Origin: an uncultured Rhizobiaceae bacterium
GTDB lineage: Bacteria; Pseudomonadota; Alphaproteobacteria; Rhizobiales; Rhizobiaceae
Direction of reading: 5' to 3'
Length of the DNA: 64,000 nt
Assembly: GCA_947259295.1 (NCBI GenBank)
Contig: CAMYMG010000013.1
Span: 1 to 64,000, forward strand
A model generated the notes under the pieces. The model made no database searches. It was given only the letters and a program-made list of their open reading frames with translations, and had not been told where the DNA came from. The position numbers were made by a program, and so were the translations under genes. Within the stretch, counting starts at the first letter, position 1. The number at the start of each line of letters is the position of its first letter. Of this stretch, positions 30,266 to 39,426 are shown piece by piece.

Positions 30266-30302
30266 AGCCCGGGGTGACGATGGCCGTCACCCCGGGCTTT
30301 TT
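30266..30302 (+). terminator. Intrinsic terminator after the 62-residue protein gene
   Basis: AGCCCGGGGTGACG (30266-30279) pairs perfectly with CGTCACCCCGGGCT (30285-30298), loop ATGGC, followed by T residues. A 14-bp stem, very strong. Confidence 0.92.
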
Positions 30303-30533
30303 GCATCGGTCTCTGACAGCCCGGCATCGCGCAATGGCCGTTCTTACGCGCCTTCAGGCGGGCCGGATCCGTAGCACGCCCTGCGCATGGCAGCGTTGCC
30401 TGCCGGCGCGAGCCGAAATCCCCGGGTTAAGATTCGGATTCAATCTTTCTTGGTAATTTTCCGTTAGCGAAGTTGTTTCGGCGGATTTTTGGGGGCGTCC
30501 GCCTGGTGTGTCCTCTTCCGAGTGCGAGTATTC

Positions 30534-31505
30534 ATGCGTTTTCCCATCATCGTCACGGCCCTCATCGCCTGCATGGGCGTTGGCGCCTGCACGTCGACCT
30601 CCGGCATCGACGGCCTCGGCCTTTCCGACGAAACGACGAGCTCCATCCAGCGCCCCAACGCGCCGGTGGCGGAAAGCGCGACGCCACCTGAACCGGTACC
30701 GAACCGGACCGCCGCCGCCGAACCGCCGAGCGATGTTGAGGCACCCGCCGAAATGACCGCGCTGGTGGCGCCCGAACGGCCGAAGGCTGCAGATGTGGCC
30801 TATGCCAACATCGTCATCAACGAGCGCCGCTTCCGCGATGCCAAGCCGATCAACTTCGGCAAGGCATCACCCAAGAACCTGGCCGTCCACGGCGTCGACA
30901 TCTCGCGCTGGCAGGGCGACATCGACTGGCAGAAGCTGCGCGGGCAGGGCGCCAACTTCGTCTACATCAAGGCGACCGACGGTGGCGACCATCTCGATCC
31001 GATGTTCCGCAAGAACTGGAAGAATGCCGAGAGAGCCGGGCTGAAGCGCGGCGCCTACCACTTCTTCTATTGGTGCCGGACGGCGAGCGAGCAGGCCGAC
31101 TGGTTCATCCGCAACGTGCCCAAGGTGAAGGGCGCGCTGCCGCCGGTCATCGACGTCGAGTGGAACCACACGTCGCGCTGCAAGAAGCGGCCTTCGCGCG
31201 AGAACGTGCTGGAAAAGATGCAGGTCTTCATGGACAAGCTGGAGGCCCATTACGGCCAGCGTCCGATCATCTACACGGCACCCGACTTCTACGCCGACAA
31301 CCTGAAGGGCGCGTTCAAGAACCATCCATTCTGGCTGCGCTCTGTGGCAGCGCACCCCTCGAAAGTCTATCCGGGCCGCGACTGGGTATTCTGGCAATAT
31401 TCGGGTTCGGGCCTGTCGCACGGCGTCGAGGGACGCATCGACCTCAACGTTTTTCATGGCGACGAGAACGCCTGGCGCAGCTGGCTGGCGCGGACGACCG
31501 GCTGA
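30534..31505 (+). CDS. Lipoprotein glycoside hydrolase family 25 (lysozyme-like)
   Basis: A 323-residue protein. From ATG 30534 it has a lipoprotein signal with a GVGAC lipobox (Cys19), a Pro/Ala-rich linker to about residue 95, and a GH25 domain (about 118-320). The domain begins HGVDISRWQGDIDW (Asp122) and has the catalytic DVE motif (Asp207, Glu209) in PPVIDVEWNHTS, and FWQYSGSG near the end. GH25 enzymes cut the muramic acid-glucosamine bond of peptidoglycan. Lipidation suggests anchoring at the envelope. An ATG at 30489 would spoil the signal peptide. Confidence 0.9.
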   Translation: MRFPIIVTALIACMGVGACTSTSGIDGLGLSDETTSSIQRPNAPVAESATPPEPVPNRTAAAEPPSDVEAPAEMTALVAPERPKAADVAYANIVINERRFRDAKPINFGKASPKNLAVHGVDISRWQGDIDWQKLRGQGANFVYIKATDGGDHLDPMFRKNWKNAERAGLKRGAYHFFYWCRTASEQADWFIRNVPKVKGALPPVIDVEWNHTSRCKKRPSRENVLEKMQVFMDKLEAHYGQRPIIYTAPDFYADNLKGAFKNHPFWLRSVAAHPSKVYPGRDWVFWQYSGSGLSHGVEGRIDLNVFHGDENAWRSWLARTTG

Positions 31506-31542
31506 GCCGGACGCTCACGGGCACGTAAAGTGGTGAGGCACG

Positions 31543-31722
31543 CTACTTCGGCGTGCAGGTCATCCCATGGCGCTGGGCATTGGCGATGCAATCGCTCTTG
31601 TTGACATAGGCTTCCGTCGAAGCGCCGACGGTCTCACCATTCGCCGCCTTCCGACGCCACCGCCATCCGTCGCTGTGATAGATCGTCCAGGTATCGCCGT
31701 TCCTGTCCTTGCAGCTTTCCAT
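31543..31722 (-). CDS. YegP-like (DUF1508) small protein
   Basis: A 59-residue gene: MESCKDRNGDTWTIYHSDGW then RWRRKAANGETVGASTEAYVN, ending HGMTCTPK. The W.WR.KAANGE..G.S.E.Y.....C pattern is that of YegP/DUF1508 proteins, which are usually one or two such repeats of unknown function. A GAGGGAGAT ribosome site lies before the ATG. It contains three cysteines (residues 4, 45 and 56), unusual for its size. It is convergent with the lysozyme gene and downstream of the DJ-1 gene's terminator. Confidence 0.72.
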   Translation of the reverse strand: MESCKDRNGDTWTIYHSDGWRWRRKAANGETVGASTEAYVNKSDCIANAQRHGMTCTPK

Positions 31723-31825
31723 CTCAGATCTCCCTCAAATGCGTGGGAAATCGTAGTTGATTCGCGGTTGTACCGCTACGAACCGATTCAACTAAAGATT
31801 GTGCTTTTGCAGGGCAGCCAGTTGC

Positions 31826-31857
31826 AAAAGAAAGCGGCCCCGGAATCCCGGAGCCGC
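31826..31857 (-). terminator. Intrinsic terminator after the DJ-1/PfpI gene
   Basis: On the minus strand GCGGC-T-CCGG and CCGG-G-GCCGC (plus 31834-31857) form a stem with a single internal mismatch around GATT, followed by TTTCTTTT. It closes the DJ-1 gene and separates it from the YegP-like gene. Confidence 0.82.
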
Positions 31858-31882
31858 ATAGGCAACAAATTGATCGTGCCGG

Positions 31883-32443
31883 TCAGGCGGCGCGGCGCTC
31901 GTGGCGGCCTTCGCCGATTTCCTCGACCAGCTTGGCGCAGAAGGCCGGGAGATCGTCGGGATTGCGGCTGGTGACAAAACCCTGGTCGGTGACGACCTCC
32001 TCGTCGACCCAATCGCCGCCGGCGTTCAGCACGTCGGTCTTGATCGACTTGTAGGAGGTGAGGCGGCGGCCTTCGAGCACGTCGAGTTCCACCAGCAGCC
32101 ATGGCGCATGGCAGATTGCGCCGATTACCTTGCTGTCGTTCCAGAAGCTGCGGATGAAATCGAGCGCCTTCTGCTCGACGCGCAGGAGGTCGGGGTTCAT
32201 CTGGCCGCCCGGCAGCACCAGCGCGTCGTAGTCGCCTGGGTTCGCCTCGTCGAGCGTCTTGTCGACCGGCACGGCGCGGCCCCAGTCCTTCTTGTCCCAG
32301 CCGGTGATCTCGCCCGCCTTCAGCGACACCACGTCGACGGTGGCGCCGGCCTCGCGCAACTTCTCCAGCGGCACCTCGAGCTCCGACTGCTCGAAACCAT
32401 GGGTGGCGAGAACGGCAACGCGTTTTCCGGAAATGTTCTGCAT
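31883..32443 (-). CDS. DJ-1/PfpI-family protein
   Basis: A 186-residue protein with the class I glutamine amidotransferase-like fold. The reactive cysteine is Cys111 in AICHAPWLL, with the partner Glu18 in HGFEQSE. LVLPGGQMNPDLLR and LTSYKSIKTDVLNAGGDW match the YhbO/PfpI subgroup, linked to deglycation or stress protection. It has AAGGAGACAATC upstream of the ATG and its own terminator. Confidence 0.92.
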   Translation of the reverse strand: MQNISGKRVAVLATHGFEQSELEVPLEKLREAGATVDVVSLKAGEITGWDKKDWGRAVPVDKTLDEANPGDYDALVLPGGQMNPDLLRVEQKALDFIRSFWNDSKVIGAICHAPWLLVELDVLEGRRLTSYKSIKTDVLNAGGDWVDEEVVTDQGFVTSRNPDDLPAFCAKLVEEIGEGRHERRAA

Positions 32444-32588
32444 GATTGTCTCCTTCGTTGGGGGATGCTGGACAACGGGGAGAGGCGGCGAGGGTTCCGG
32501 CGCGATATTGGGACCACCGCCCTGGGATGACGAAGGGCGATGTCGGCGGAGACTTTGCTCTTAGCGGCCGGTTGGGTAGCCTGAGTGC

Positions 32589-32876
32589 ATGACCGGCTAC
32601 GTCTACATGACCGCGAGCCAGAAACGGGGCACGATCTATATCGGCGTGACCAACGACCTCGGGCGCCGCATGCCGGAACATAAGGGCGCCCAGAGTTCAC
32701 TGTTCACCGCGCGTTACGGCGTGCAGCGGCTGGTCTGGTATGAGGAGCATTTCGACATACGCGACGCCATCCAGCGCGAGAAATCGCTGAAACGCTGGCC
32801 GCGGCAATGGAAGATCGAGCTGATCGAGAAGACCAACCCGGAGTGGTTTGAGCTGTTTCGCGGAACAGGGTGGTGA
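32589..32876 (+). CDS. GIY-YIG nuclease-superfamily protein
   Basis: A 95-residue single-domain protein of the UPF0213/YhbQ type. The two strands read YVYMTA and IYIGVT (the GIY-YIG motif region), followed by LGRRMPEHK with the catalytic-type Arg, and EKSLKRWPRQWKIELIEKTNP. Such proteins are common and often multicopy in rhizobia; cellular roles are mostly unknown. It lies directly upstream of two copies of a palindromic repeat. Confidence 0.9.
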   Translation: MTGYVYMTASQKRGTIYIGVTNDLGRRMPEHKGAQSSLFTARYGVQRLVWYEEHFDIRDAIQREKSLKRWPRQWKIELIEKTNPEWFELFRGTGW

Positions 32877-32947
32877 GGTTGAGATGGAGGTGGGCGAGCG
32901 CGTTCGGTGCGGCTCGCCCACGCCAGCGTTGGGGCAAGACGGTGCCG

Positions 32948-33128
32948 CCCCTCCCTTCGTCATCCTCGGGCTTGACCTGAGGATCCATGCCGTGACGCGT
33001 CTGGGGGCGGGGCGGTGCCGGACGGGTGCGTGTTCTGCACCGCCGGAGGGTGCCTGAAGGTACGGCATGAATCCTAGGGGCTTCGCCTCGCTGCGCTCCG
33101 CTCCGCCCTAGGATGACGAAGGGAGGGG
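32948..33128. repeat. Palindromic intergenic repeat, copy 1
   Basis: The element is bounded by a perfect 19-bp inverted repeat (CCCCTCCCTTCGTCATCCT at 32948-32966 and its complement at 33110-33128). Inside are the CGGGCTTGACC..GAGGATCCATGCCG segment, a GC-rich centre with TTCTGCACCGCCGGAG, and GCATGAATCCTAGGGG. It is about 82 percent alike to copy 2 by eye. Non-coding. Elements starting TTCGTCATCCTCGGGCTTGA are, to my memory, widespread between genes in alphaproteobacteria. Confidence 0.85.
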
Positions 33129-33147
33129 TGAAACGTCGCCACCATGC

Positions 33148-33317
33148 ATTCGTCATCCTCGGGCTTGACCCGAGGATCCATGCCGTGGCGGGTCTCGGAG
33201 TAGCGGCGCTGCCGGATGGGGCGCGTTCTGCACCGCCGGAGCACTGCTGGAAGGTCGCGGCATGGATCCTAGGGTCTGCGCCTTCGCTACGCTCGGCTTC
33301 GCCCTAGGATGACGAAT
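33148..33317. repeat. Palindromic intergenic repeat, copy 2
   Basis: Bounded by a 12-bp inverted repeat (ATTCGTCATCCT at 33148-33159 and AGGATGACGAAT at 33306-33317). It has the same orientation and internal order as copy 1: CTCGGG-CTTGAC-CCGAG hairpin, TTCTGCACCGCCGGAG, GGCATGGATCCTAGGG, then CCCTAGGATGACGAA. The copies are separated by 19 bases. The remaining DNA to 33399 shows no gene. Confidence 0.85.
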
Positions 33318-33399
33318 TGCGGAGGACGATTGTAACCAAGCGCCGACAACAAAGAGGCCAGGCACTGCTGCCCGGCCTATGATCGCTAAGCAAGAAGCC

Positions 33400-36300
33400 T
33401 CAGCTACACCCGCTCGTCGCCCCGCACGTATCGCACTTCTCGCAGGTGCCGTTCCGCACCATCGTAAAGTTCTGGCACTCCGAGCAGGAATTGCCCGTGT
33501 AGCCCTGCATCAGCGACTTGGCGCGGCGGTCGGAGGCGACCTTCTTGGCCTGGGCGGCTTCCTCGGCGGCGGCGTCGGTGAACATGGCCGATGCCGGCGT
33601 CTCCTCCGCCTCGTCATTGGCGACATCCTCCGCCAGTTCCTTCGCTCGTTCCTCATAGTCGCGCTTGAAGGCAACCGCACCCTCGGGCGCTTCGGCATAG
33701 GCGGGCTTTAGCGCCAGGCCGGCATTGGCCGACGCGGTCGACAGCGCCCGGACATTGGAGCCGGAGAAGGCGACGGGCGCCGAGGTCTTGGCCGGTGCCG
33801 TGCCGGCCGAGCCCTTGGGATCGCCGCCGGTGTTCGACACCATCTTGAGCGGCGCGCCGCGGGTCAGGCCCTTGGAGACAGCTTCCGCCTTGCCTTCCGA
33901 AATGCCGCGGCCGAGTGCCGTGTTGCCGAAGTTCGACGTGTCGACATGGGCAAGGTCGCCGCGGTCGAGATAGGAGACCGCCAGCTCGCGGAAGATGTAG
34001 TCGAGGATCGAGGTGGCGTTCTTGATGGCGTCGTTGCCGACGACCATGCCGGCCGGCTCGAACTTGGTGAAGGTGAAGGCCTCGACATATTCGTCGAGCG
34101 GCACGCCGTATTGCAGGCCGAGCGAGATGGCGATGGCGAAGTTGTTCATCATCGCACGGAAGGCGGCGCCCTCCTTGTGCATATCGATGAAGATCTCGCC
34201 CAGCCTTCCGTCGTCGAACTCGCCGGTCCTGAGATAGACCTTGTGGCCGCCGACGATCGCCTTCTGGGTATAGCCCTTGCGGCGGTTCGGCAGCTTTTCG
34301 CGGTCGCGGTAGAGACGCTCGACGACGCGCTCGACGATCTTCTCGGTGACGGCGGCGGCGCGCGCCGCGGCAGGTGCGGCGGCGATCGTCTCGACGGCAT
34401 CGTCGTCCTCGTCCTCCTCGTCGGCAAGCAGCGAGGCGTTGAGTGGCTGCGACAGCTTCGAGCCGTCGCGGTAGAGCGCGTTGGCCTTCAGCGCCAGCTT
34501 CCAGGACAGCATGTAGGCGTTCTTGCAGTCCTCGACGGTGGCGTCGTTGGGCATGTTGATGGTCTTGGAGATGGCGCCTGAGATGAAGGGCTGCGCCGCC
34601 GCCATCATGCGGATGTGGCTCTCGACCGAGAGGTAGCGCTTGCCGATCTTGCCGCACGGGTTGGCGCAATCGAAGACGGGCAGGTGCTCGTCCTTGAGGA
34701 AGGGCGCGCCTTCCAGCGTCATGGCGCCGCAGATGTGGACATTGGCCGCCTCGATGTCCTTCTTCGAGAAGCCGAGGGCCGGCAGGATCTCGAAGGAGAA
34801 GTCGTTGAGCTGCTCGTCGGTGAAGCCGAAGGTTTCCTTCACCCAGTCGGCACCCAGCGTCCACTGGTTGAAGACGAACTTGATGTCGAAGGCCTGGCCG
34901 AGGGCGGCGTTGACCGCGGCGATCTTCTCGTCGGTAAAGCCCTTGGCCTTAAGCGAGCCGGGGTTGATGCCGGGCGCCTGGTTGAGGTTGCCGTGGCCGA
35001 CCGCATAGGCCTCGATCTCGGCGATCTGCGCCTCGGTGTAGCCGAGCGTGCGCAGCGCCTCCGGCACGGCGCGGTTGATAATCTTGAAGTAGCCGCCGCC
35101 GGCGAGCTTCTTGAACTTGACCAGCGCGAAATCGGGCTCGATGCCGGTGGTGTCGCAATCCATGACGAGGCCGATCGTGCCGGTCGGCGCGATGACGGTT
35201 GCCTGCGCATTGCGGTAGCCGTGCTTCTCGCCGAGCTCGATGGCGCGGTCCCAGGCGGCGCGGGCGTGCGTCACCAGGTCCTGTTGCTTGACGTCGGAAG
35301 CAACCAGCGGCACCGGCGACACGGCGAGCTTCTCGTAGCCGTCGCGCTCGCCATAGGCGGCGCGGCGGTGGTTGCGCATGACACGCAGCATGTTGTCGGC
35401 GTTGGCGTCGTAATTGGCGAAAGCGCCGAGCTCGCCGGCCATCTCGGCCGAGGTGGCGTAGGCGACGCCGGTCATGATCGCGGTGAGCGCGCCGCAGATC
35501 GCGCGGCCCTCGTCGGAATCATAGGGAATGCCCGAGGTCATCAAGAGACCGCCGATATTGGCGTAGCCGAGGCCGAGCGTGCGGTACTCGTAGGAGAGGC
35601 GGGCGATTTCCTTCGACGGGAACTGCGCCATCATCACCGAGATCTCGAGCACCATGGTCCACAGGCGCACCGTGTGCTCATAGGCCTTGATGTCGATCGT
35701 GCCGTCCTTGCGCCGGTAGGGCAGGAGGTTGATCGAGGCGAGGTTGCAGGCCGTGTCGTCGAGGAACATGTATTCCGAGCACGGGTTGGAGCCGCGGATC
35801 GGGCCGCCGGCCGGCGAGGTGTGCCAGTCGTTCATCGTGGTGTTGAAGTGCAGGCCGGGATCGGCCGACGCCCAGGCGGCGTAACCGATCTTCTCCCACA
35901 GGTCGCGGGCCTTCAGTTCCTTCATCACCTTGCCGTCCTTGCGGGCGGTGAGGTTCCAGTTGCCGTCCTGCTCGACGGCGCGCAGGAAGTCGTCCTTCAG
36001 CGAGACGGAATTGTTGGAGTTCTGGCCGGAGACCGTGAGATAGGCTTCCGAATCCCAGTCGGTGTCGTAGGTCTTGAACTCGATCGCCGTGTAGCCCTGG
36101 CGCGCGAACTGGATGACGCGGCTGATGTAGTTCTCCGGCACGCCGTCACGCTTGGCGTCCTTGATGGCGCGCTTCAGCGCCGGGTTCTTCAGCGGGTCGT
36201 AGCAGTCGCCGTCCGGGCCGTCGCAATTGACGCAGGCCTTCATGACCGCCGACATGTGCTTCTTGACGATCTTCGAGCCGGTGACGAGCGAGGCGACCTT

Positions 36301-37206
36301 CTGCTCCTCGCGGACCTTCCAGTCGATGAACTCCTCGATATCGGGGTGGTCGACGTCGACGATGACCATCTTGGCGGCGCGGCGCGTCGTGCCGCCCGAC
36401 TTGATGGCGCCGGCGGCGCGGTCGCCGATCTTCAGGAACGACATCAGGCCGGACGAGCGGCCGCCGCCCGACAGCTTTTCGCCTTCGCCGCGCAGGTAGG
36501 AGAAGTTCGAGCCGGTACCGGAGCCGTATTTGAACAGGCGCGCCTCGCGCACCCAGAGGTCCATGATGCCGCCCTCGTTGACGAGATCGTCGCCGACGCC
36601 CTGGATGAAGCAGGCATGTGGCTGCGGATGCTCGTAGGACGACTTCGACTTCGTCATCTTGCCGGTGAAGGGATCGACGTAGAAATGGCCCTGGCCGGGG
36701 CCGTCGATGCCATAGGCCCAGTGCAGGCCGGTGTTGAACCACTGCGGCGAGTTCGGCGCGACGCGCTGCGTGGCCAGCATGTAGGCGAGCTCGTCGCGGA
36801 AGGCGAGGGCGTCTTCCTCGGAGGCGAAGTAACCGCCCTTCCAGCCCCAGTAGGTCCAGGTGCCGGCGAGACGGTCGAAGACCTGGCGGGCGTCGGTCTC
36901 GGAGCCGTAGCGTTCGTCCTCGGGCAGCTTGGCGAGTTCGGCCTCGTCGGCGACGGAGCGCCACAGGAAGGACGGAACGTCGTTCTCCTCGACCTTCTTC
37001 AGGCGGGCGGGCACGCCGGCCTTGCGGAAATACTTCTGCGCCAGAATATCGGCAGCGACCTGGCTGAACTGCGCCGGCACATCGATGTCGTCGAGGCGGA
37101 AGACGACCGAGCCATCGGGATTCTTGATTTCCGACAATGCCTTGCGGAAAGCGATCTCCGAATAGGCCGATTGTCCCTCTTTGGTGAAACGCCGCTGGAT
37201 GCGCAT
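33400..37206 (-). CDS. nrdJ: Adenosylcobalamin-dependent ribonucleoside-diphosphate reductase (class II)
   Basis: A 1268-residue class II ribonucleotide reductase making deoxyribonucleotides with coenzyme B12. It contains [13 protein letters not shown] near residue 150, [19 protein letters not shown] near 240, [21 protein letters not shown] near 480 and [25 protein letters not shown] near 670. The last 30 residues hold a cysteine-rich zinc-ribbon-like tail ([19 protein letters not shown]). Length is typical for rhizobia; no intein is seen. NrdR-like boxes lie about 235-280 bases upstream. Confidence 0.96.
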   Translation of the reverse strand: MRIQRRFTKEGQSAYSEIAFRKALSEIKNPDGSVVFRLDDIDVPAQFSQVAADILAQKYFRKAGVPARLKKVEENDVPSFLWRSVADEAELAKLPEDERYGSETDARQVFDRLAGTWTYWGWKGGYFASEEDALAFRDELAYMLATQRVAPNSPQWFNTGLHWAYGIDGPGQGHFYVDPFTGKMTKSKSSYEHPQPHACFIQGVGDDLVNEGGIMDLWVREARLFKYGSGTGSNFSYLRGEGEKLSGGGRSSGLMSFLKIGDRAAGAIKSGGTTRRAAKMVIVDVDHPDIEEFIDWKVREEQKVASLVTGSKIVKKHMSAVMKACVNCDGPDGDCYDPLKNPALKRAIKDAKRDGVPENYISRVIQFARQGYTAIEFKTYDTDWDSEAYLTVSGQNSNNSVSLKDDFLRAVEQDGNWNLTARKDGKVMKELKARDLWEKIGYAAWASADPGLHFNTTMNDWHTSPAGGPIRGSNPCSEYMFLDDTACNLASINLLPYRRKDGTIDIKAYEHTVRLWTMVLEISVMMAQFPSKEIARLSYEYRTLGLGYANIGGLLMTSGIPYDSDEGRAICGALTAIMTGVAYATSAEMAGELGAFANYDANADNMLRVMRNHRRAAYGERDGYEKLAVSPVPLVASDVKQQDLVTHARAAWDRAIELGEKHGYRNAQATVIAPTGTIGLVMDCDTTGIEPDFALVKFKKLAGGGYFKIINRAVPEALRTLGYTEAQIAEIEAYAVGHGNLNQAPGINPGSLKAKGFTDEKIAAVNAALGQAFDIKFVFNQWTLGADWVKETFGFTDEQLNDFSFEILPALGFSKKDIEAANVHICGAMTLEGAPFLKDEHLPVFDCANPCGKIGKRYLSVESHIRMMAAAQPFISGAISKTINMPNDATVEDCKNAYMLSWKLALKANALYRDGSKLSQPLNASLLADEEDEDDDAVETIAAAPAAARAAAVTEKIVERVVERLYRDREKLPNRRKGYTQKAIVGGHKVYLRTGEFDDGRLGEIFIDMHKEGAAFRAMMNNFAIAISLGLQYGVPLDEYVEAFTFTKFEPAGMVVGNDAIKNATSILDYIFRELAVSYLDRGDLAHVDTSNFGNTALGRGISEGKAEAVSKGLTRGAPLKMVSNTGGDPKGSAGTAPAKTSAPVAFSGSNVRALSTASANAGLALKPAYAEAPEGAVAFKRDYEERAKELAEDVANDEAEETPASAMFTDAAAEEAAQAKKVASDRRAKSLMQGYTGNSCSECQNFTMVRNGTCEKCDTCGATSGCS

Positions 37207-37288
37207 AGTCCTGGTCCCTTTTGTCTATATATAGCGTCTTTCGAAGGGACTTTCCCGTCCCGTTTCGCAAGGCGCATGTCCGCCGCAC

Positions 37289-37310
37289 CCGGCTGCTCGG
37301 AAACAGCCGG
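37289..37310 (-). repeat. Stem-loop in the nrdJ leader
   Basis: CCGGCTG (37289-37295) and CAGCCGG (37304-37310) form a 7-bp stem with an 8-base loop in the 5' leader of nrdJ. The role is unknown; it does not resemble a cobalamin riboswitch, and no B12-box sequence is apparent in the leader. Confidence 0.45.
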
Positions 37311-37438
37311 CTCTCCTGTCGCGGGCTCCCGTCGCATCGCCCGGCAGATCCTCGCGGAAGTCCTGCAGAGCCTGTCGACGAACCCCGCGGGTCCCTCAAG
37401 ACTGAAGTGTTTGTCGATTCCCTCAACCGAGGGGAAAT

Positions 37439-37485
37439 CCACCGTATCTAGCCCTAACTCTGCCTGCAAACACTAAATATAGTGT
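37439..37485 (-). promoter_or_regulatory. Tandem NrdR-like boxes over the nrdJ promoter
   Basis: ACACTAAATATAGTGT (37470-37485) is a near-perfect match to the NrdR box consensus ACACWATATWTWGTGT. A degenerate second box (37439-37454, about nine of sixteen positions) has its centre exactly 31 bases away, three helical turns, the usual NrdR pair spacing. The second box contains a minus-strand TAGATA that could be the nrdJ -10. NrdR represses reductase genes when dATP is high. Confidence 0.7.
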
Positions 37486-37486
37486 T

Positions 37487-37759
37487 AACAGACAATTTAT
37501 TCCACCCCGACAAACCTAACTTTCCGCGGATTCGCAGCAAAGTTTTCCCCACGCTTCCGCCGGCCTCGTAAACGGGCGGGTCGCGGGAAATACGCACAAA
37601 ATCCGGGGAAAAGACCGGGCTCGAAACATTCCGGCCGCGCCTTCAACTCAGGCACATGACCCATATGAGGCGACTCGGTTTGCATCGTCAAGGATTCGTT
37701 TTTGTAAGTTTTGTGACCCCAACATGTTGTGTGTCAGCCATGTGGATAACGGGGAGAAA
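37487..37759. other. AT-richer non-coding stretch upstream of nrdJ
   Basis: This part of the 553-base gap between nrdJ and the lysR gene has no convincing gene. It contains a perfect DnaA box, TGTGGATAA at 37741-37749 (TTATCCACA on the minus strand), and a near match TTATTCCAC at 37497. One perfect 9-mer is expected by chance about once in two such windows, so this is weak evidence of DnaA control. Confidence 0.4.
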
Positions 37760-38671
37760 TCACTCCTTTGCCGGCGCTGGACTGGCGGCCGCGCGAGGCG
37801 CATCTGACGGCCCCTGCGGAAGCTCGAATTGGCCGAACCGTTCGATCAGACCAGCCTCGAGCTGGTCAAGGATCGTCGATTTTCGCAGCCGACTGCGCTC
37901 CAGGCGGATCTCAAGGCCGGGCAAGGGCGGGTAGCCTTCCGATTCGGCCAGTTCGCGCATGCCGCCGACCAGGCTCGCCGACACCATCGCCGAGACCGCG
38001 TGGCCCGAGGCCACGGCAGCGCGCAATCCGGTGACCGACTGGCTGACGACGGCGATGCAGTAAGATCTGCCTGTCTCGCTGAAGCTGTCGAACATGGCCC
38101 GGGAATAGCTGTCGTCGTCGTTCCACACGGCGATGGGCACAGGGTCGCGCATATGGATGTCGCCGCCGTCCGGCGCCGCCCAGACGATGCGGTCCCGGAA
38201 CACGATGGGGCCGCCGCGGACCGGTCCTTCGCCGTCGGTAATCAGGGCGAGGTCCACTGAACCCTCGGCCACCTGCCGGGCGAGCGCTTTCGATTCGGCC
38301 AGCACCAGGTCGACGGTGACGTAGGGCAGCAGTGAGCGGACGCTGTCGAGCAGGAAGGGCAGCACGCGCGGTGCGTAGTCGTCCGGCAGGCCGATGACGA
38401 CGATGCCCGCGGGCGAACTGCGGTCGAACGCAGCCATGGCCTGGTCGACGCCGGCGAGGATCTCCCGTGCATGACCCTGCAGCAGTTCGCCGTGTTCGGT
38501 CAGCGTCACGGCCGATGAACCACGAAAGAACAGCGGACGCCCGAGCGATTCTTCAAGGCGCCGCATCTGCAGGCTGACGGCCGATTGGGTGCGGCCGACA
38601 TGGCGCGCCGCCGCGGTGAAACTCCGCGCCTCGCAGATGGCGACAAAGGTGCGCAGCAGGTCGATGTCCAT
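37760..38671 (-). CDS. LysR-family transcriptional regulator
   Basis: A 303-residue protein with the LysR winged helix-turn-helix at residues 1-60 (MDIDLLRTFVAICEARSFTA then AARHVGRTQSAVSLQMRRLE) and a substrate-binding domain from about 90. The start at 38671 fits family N termini; the frame runs on to 38761. It is divergent from a GNAT gene across 155 bases, the typical LysR target arrangement. The effector is unknown. Confidence 0.92.
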   Translation of the reverse strand: MDIDLLRTFVAICEARSFTAAARHVGRTQSAVSLQMRRLEESLGRPLFFRGSSAVTLTEHGELLQGHAREILAGVDQAMAAFDRSSPAGIVVIGLPDDYAPRVLPFLLDSVRSLLPYVTVDLVLAESKALARQVAEGSVDLALITDGEGPVRGGPIVFRDRIVWAAPDGGDIHMRDPVPIAVWNDDDSYSRAMFDSFSETGRSYCIAVVSQSVTGLRAAVASGHAVSAMVSASLVGGMRELAESEGYPPLPGLEIRLERSRLRKSTILDQLEAGLIERFGQFELPQGPSDAPRAAASPAPAKE

Positions 38672-38826
38672 GCCGGCCTCATGAGTTTCCTCAATGGCCG
38701 ATATTTCAACTAATCGTTGGACCCCGCAAGGGGTGGCTGGCATGTCATGCGCCGTCCCCAAGGACAGCTTCTGAACACCAAAATTTCACGACGTGGCACC
38801 CCCCCGGGCGCCCGAAAGGAGATCCT

Positions 38827-39426
38827 ATGCGTCCATCGCATTGCACCATAGTGCCGGCCTCCCTGCACCAGGTTCCTGCAATCCGCGCCATGCAGGAGCG
38901 GTCGCTGCGCCGTCTCGGCTCGCATTGCTATTCCAGCCGGCAGATCGAGGCCTTCATTGGCCACATCGGCACGCTGGACGAGCGGCTGATCGCCGAAGGC
39001 CATTATTTCGCGGTGATGTCCCAGCAGGGCGGCGTGCTTGCAAGCGGGGGCTGGTCGGTCCGGGCGCCCCGCTATGAGGCGGGGGCCGATAAGGTTGAAG
39101 CCGGCTGTGCGCTCGTTCGCAGCGTCTTCGTGGCGCCGGAGGCCGCACGGCAGGGGCTGGGGTCGGCGATCCTGGGCCACTCGGAGGACGATGCCCGGCT
39201 TCATGGCATCGCGATGCTCAGACTGACCGCCACGCATTCCGGCCTGCCGCTCTACGTTGCACACGGCTACCAGGTCGACCGGTCCCTCGAGATACGGCTG
39301 CCGGAAACCGACGGTTTCGCTTGCGTCGAAATGCACAAGCGACTGGCGTTGCCGGCGGCTTGCCTGTCGGAAACCAGCTCAGCCGCCCGGCGGGGACAGT
39401 CGCGGGAGGTCCGCCATGCACTTTGA
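38827..39426 (+). CDS. GNAT-family N-acetyltransferase
   Basis: A 199-residue protein with VRSVFVAPEAARQGLGSAIL (about residues 95-115), which holds the acetyl-CoA binding loop, and ATHSGLPLYVAHGYQ typical of motif B. The last 30 residues are a basic low-complexity tail. It is divergent from the LysR gene, possibly its target, and overlaps the DUF1127 start by 11 bases. AAAGGAGATCCT precedes the ATG. Confidence 0.88.
   Translation: MRPSHCTIVPASLHQVPAIRAMQERSLRRLGSHCYSSRQIEAFIGHIGTLDERLIAEGHYFAVMSQQGGVLASGGWSVRAPRYEAGADKVEAGCALVRSVFVAPEAARQGLGSAILGHSEDDARLHGIAMLRLTATHSGLPLYVAHGYQVDRSLEIRLPETDGFACVEMHKRLALPAACLSETSSAARRGQSREVRHAL

Noticed and set aside
33113-33365. Small frames within the palindromic repeats
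   Set aside because: They come from the repeat sequence itself and exist on both strands.
32877-33399. CRISPR-like repeats
   Set aside because: Only two long palindromic copies exist with a 19-base gap; there are no regular short repeats and spacers and no cas genes.
37207-37438. Cobalamin riboswitch in the nrdJ leader
   Set aside because: No B12-box (GCCACTG) is present on the sense strand of the leader, and only a small 7-bp hairpin is seen.
34615-37476. A 953-codon open frame on the plus strand opposite nrdJ
   Set aside because: It is the antisense shadow of nrdJ produced by high GC at third positions. It has no family signature; nrdJ motifs are unmistakable on the other strand.
37741-37749. 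Replication origin or DnaA-controlled site
   Set aside because: A single perfect DnaA box is close to chance expectation for 64 kb, and there is no cluster or origin-type gene set.
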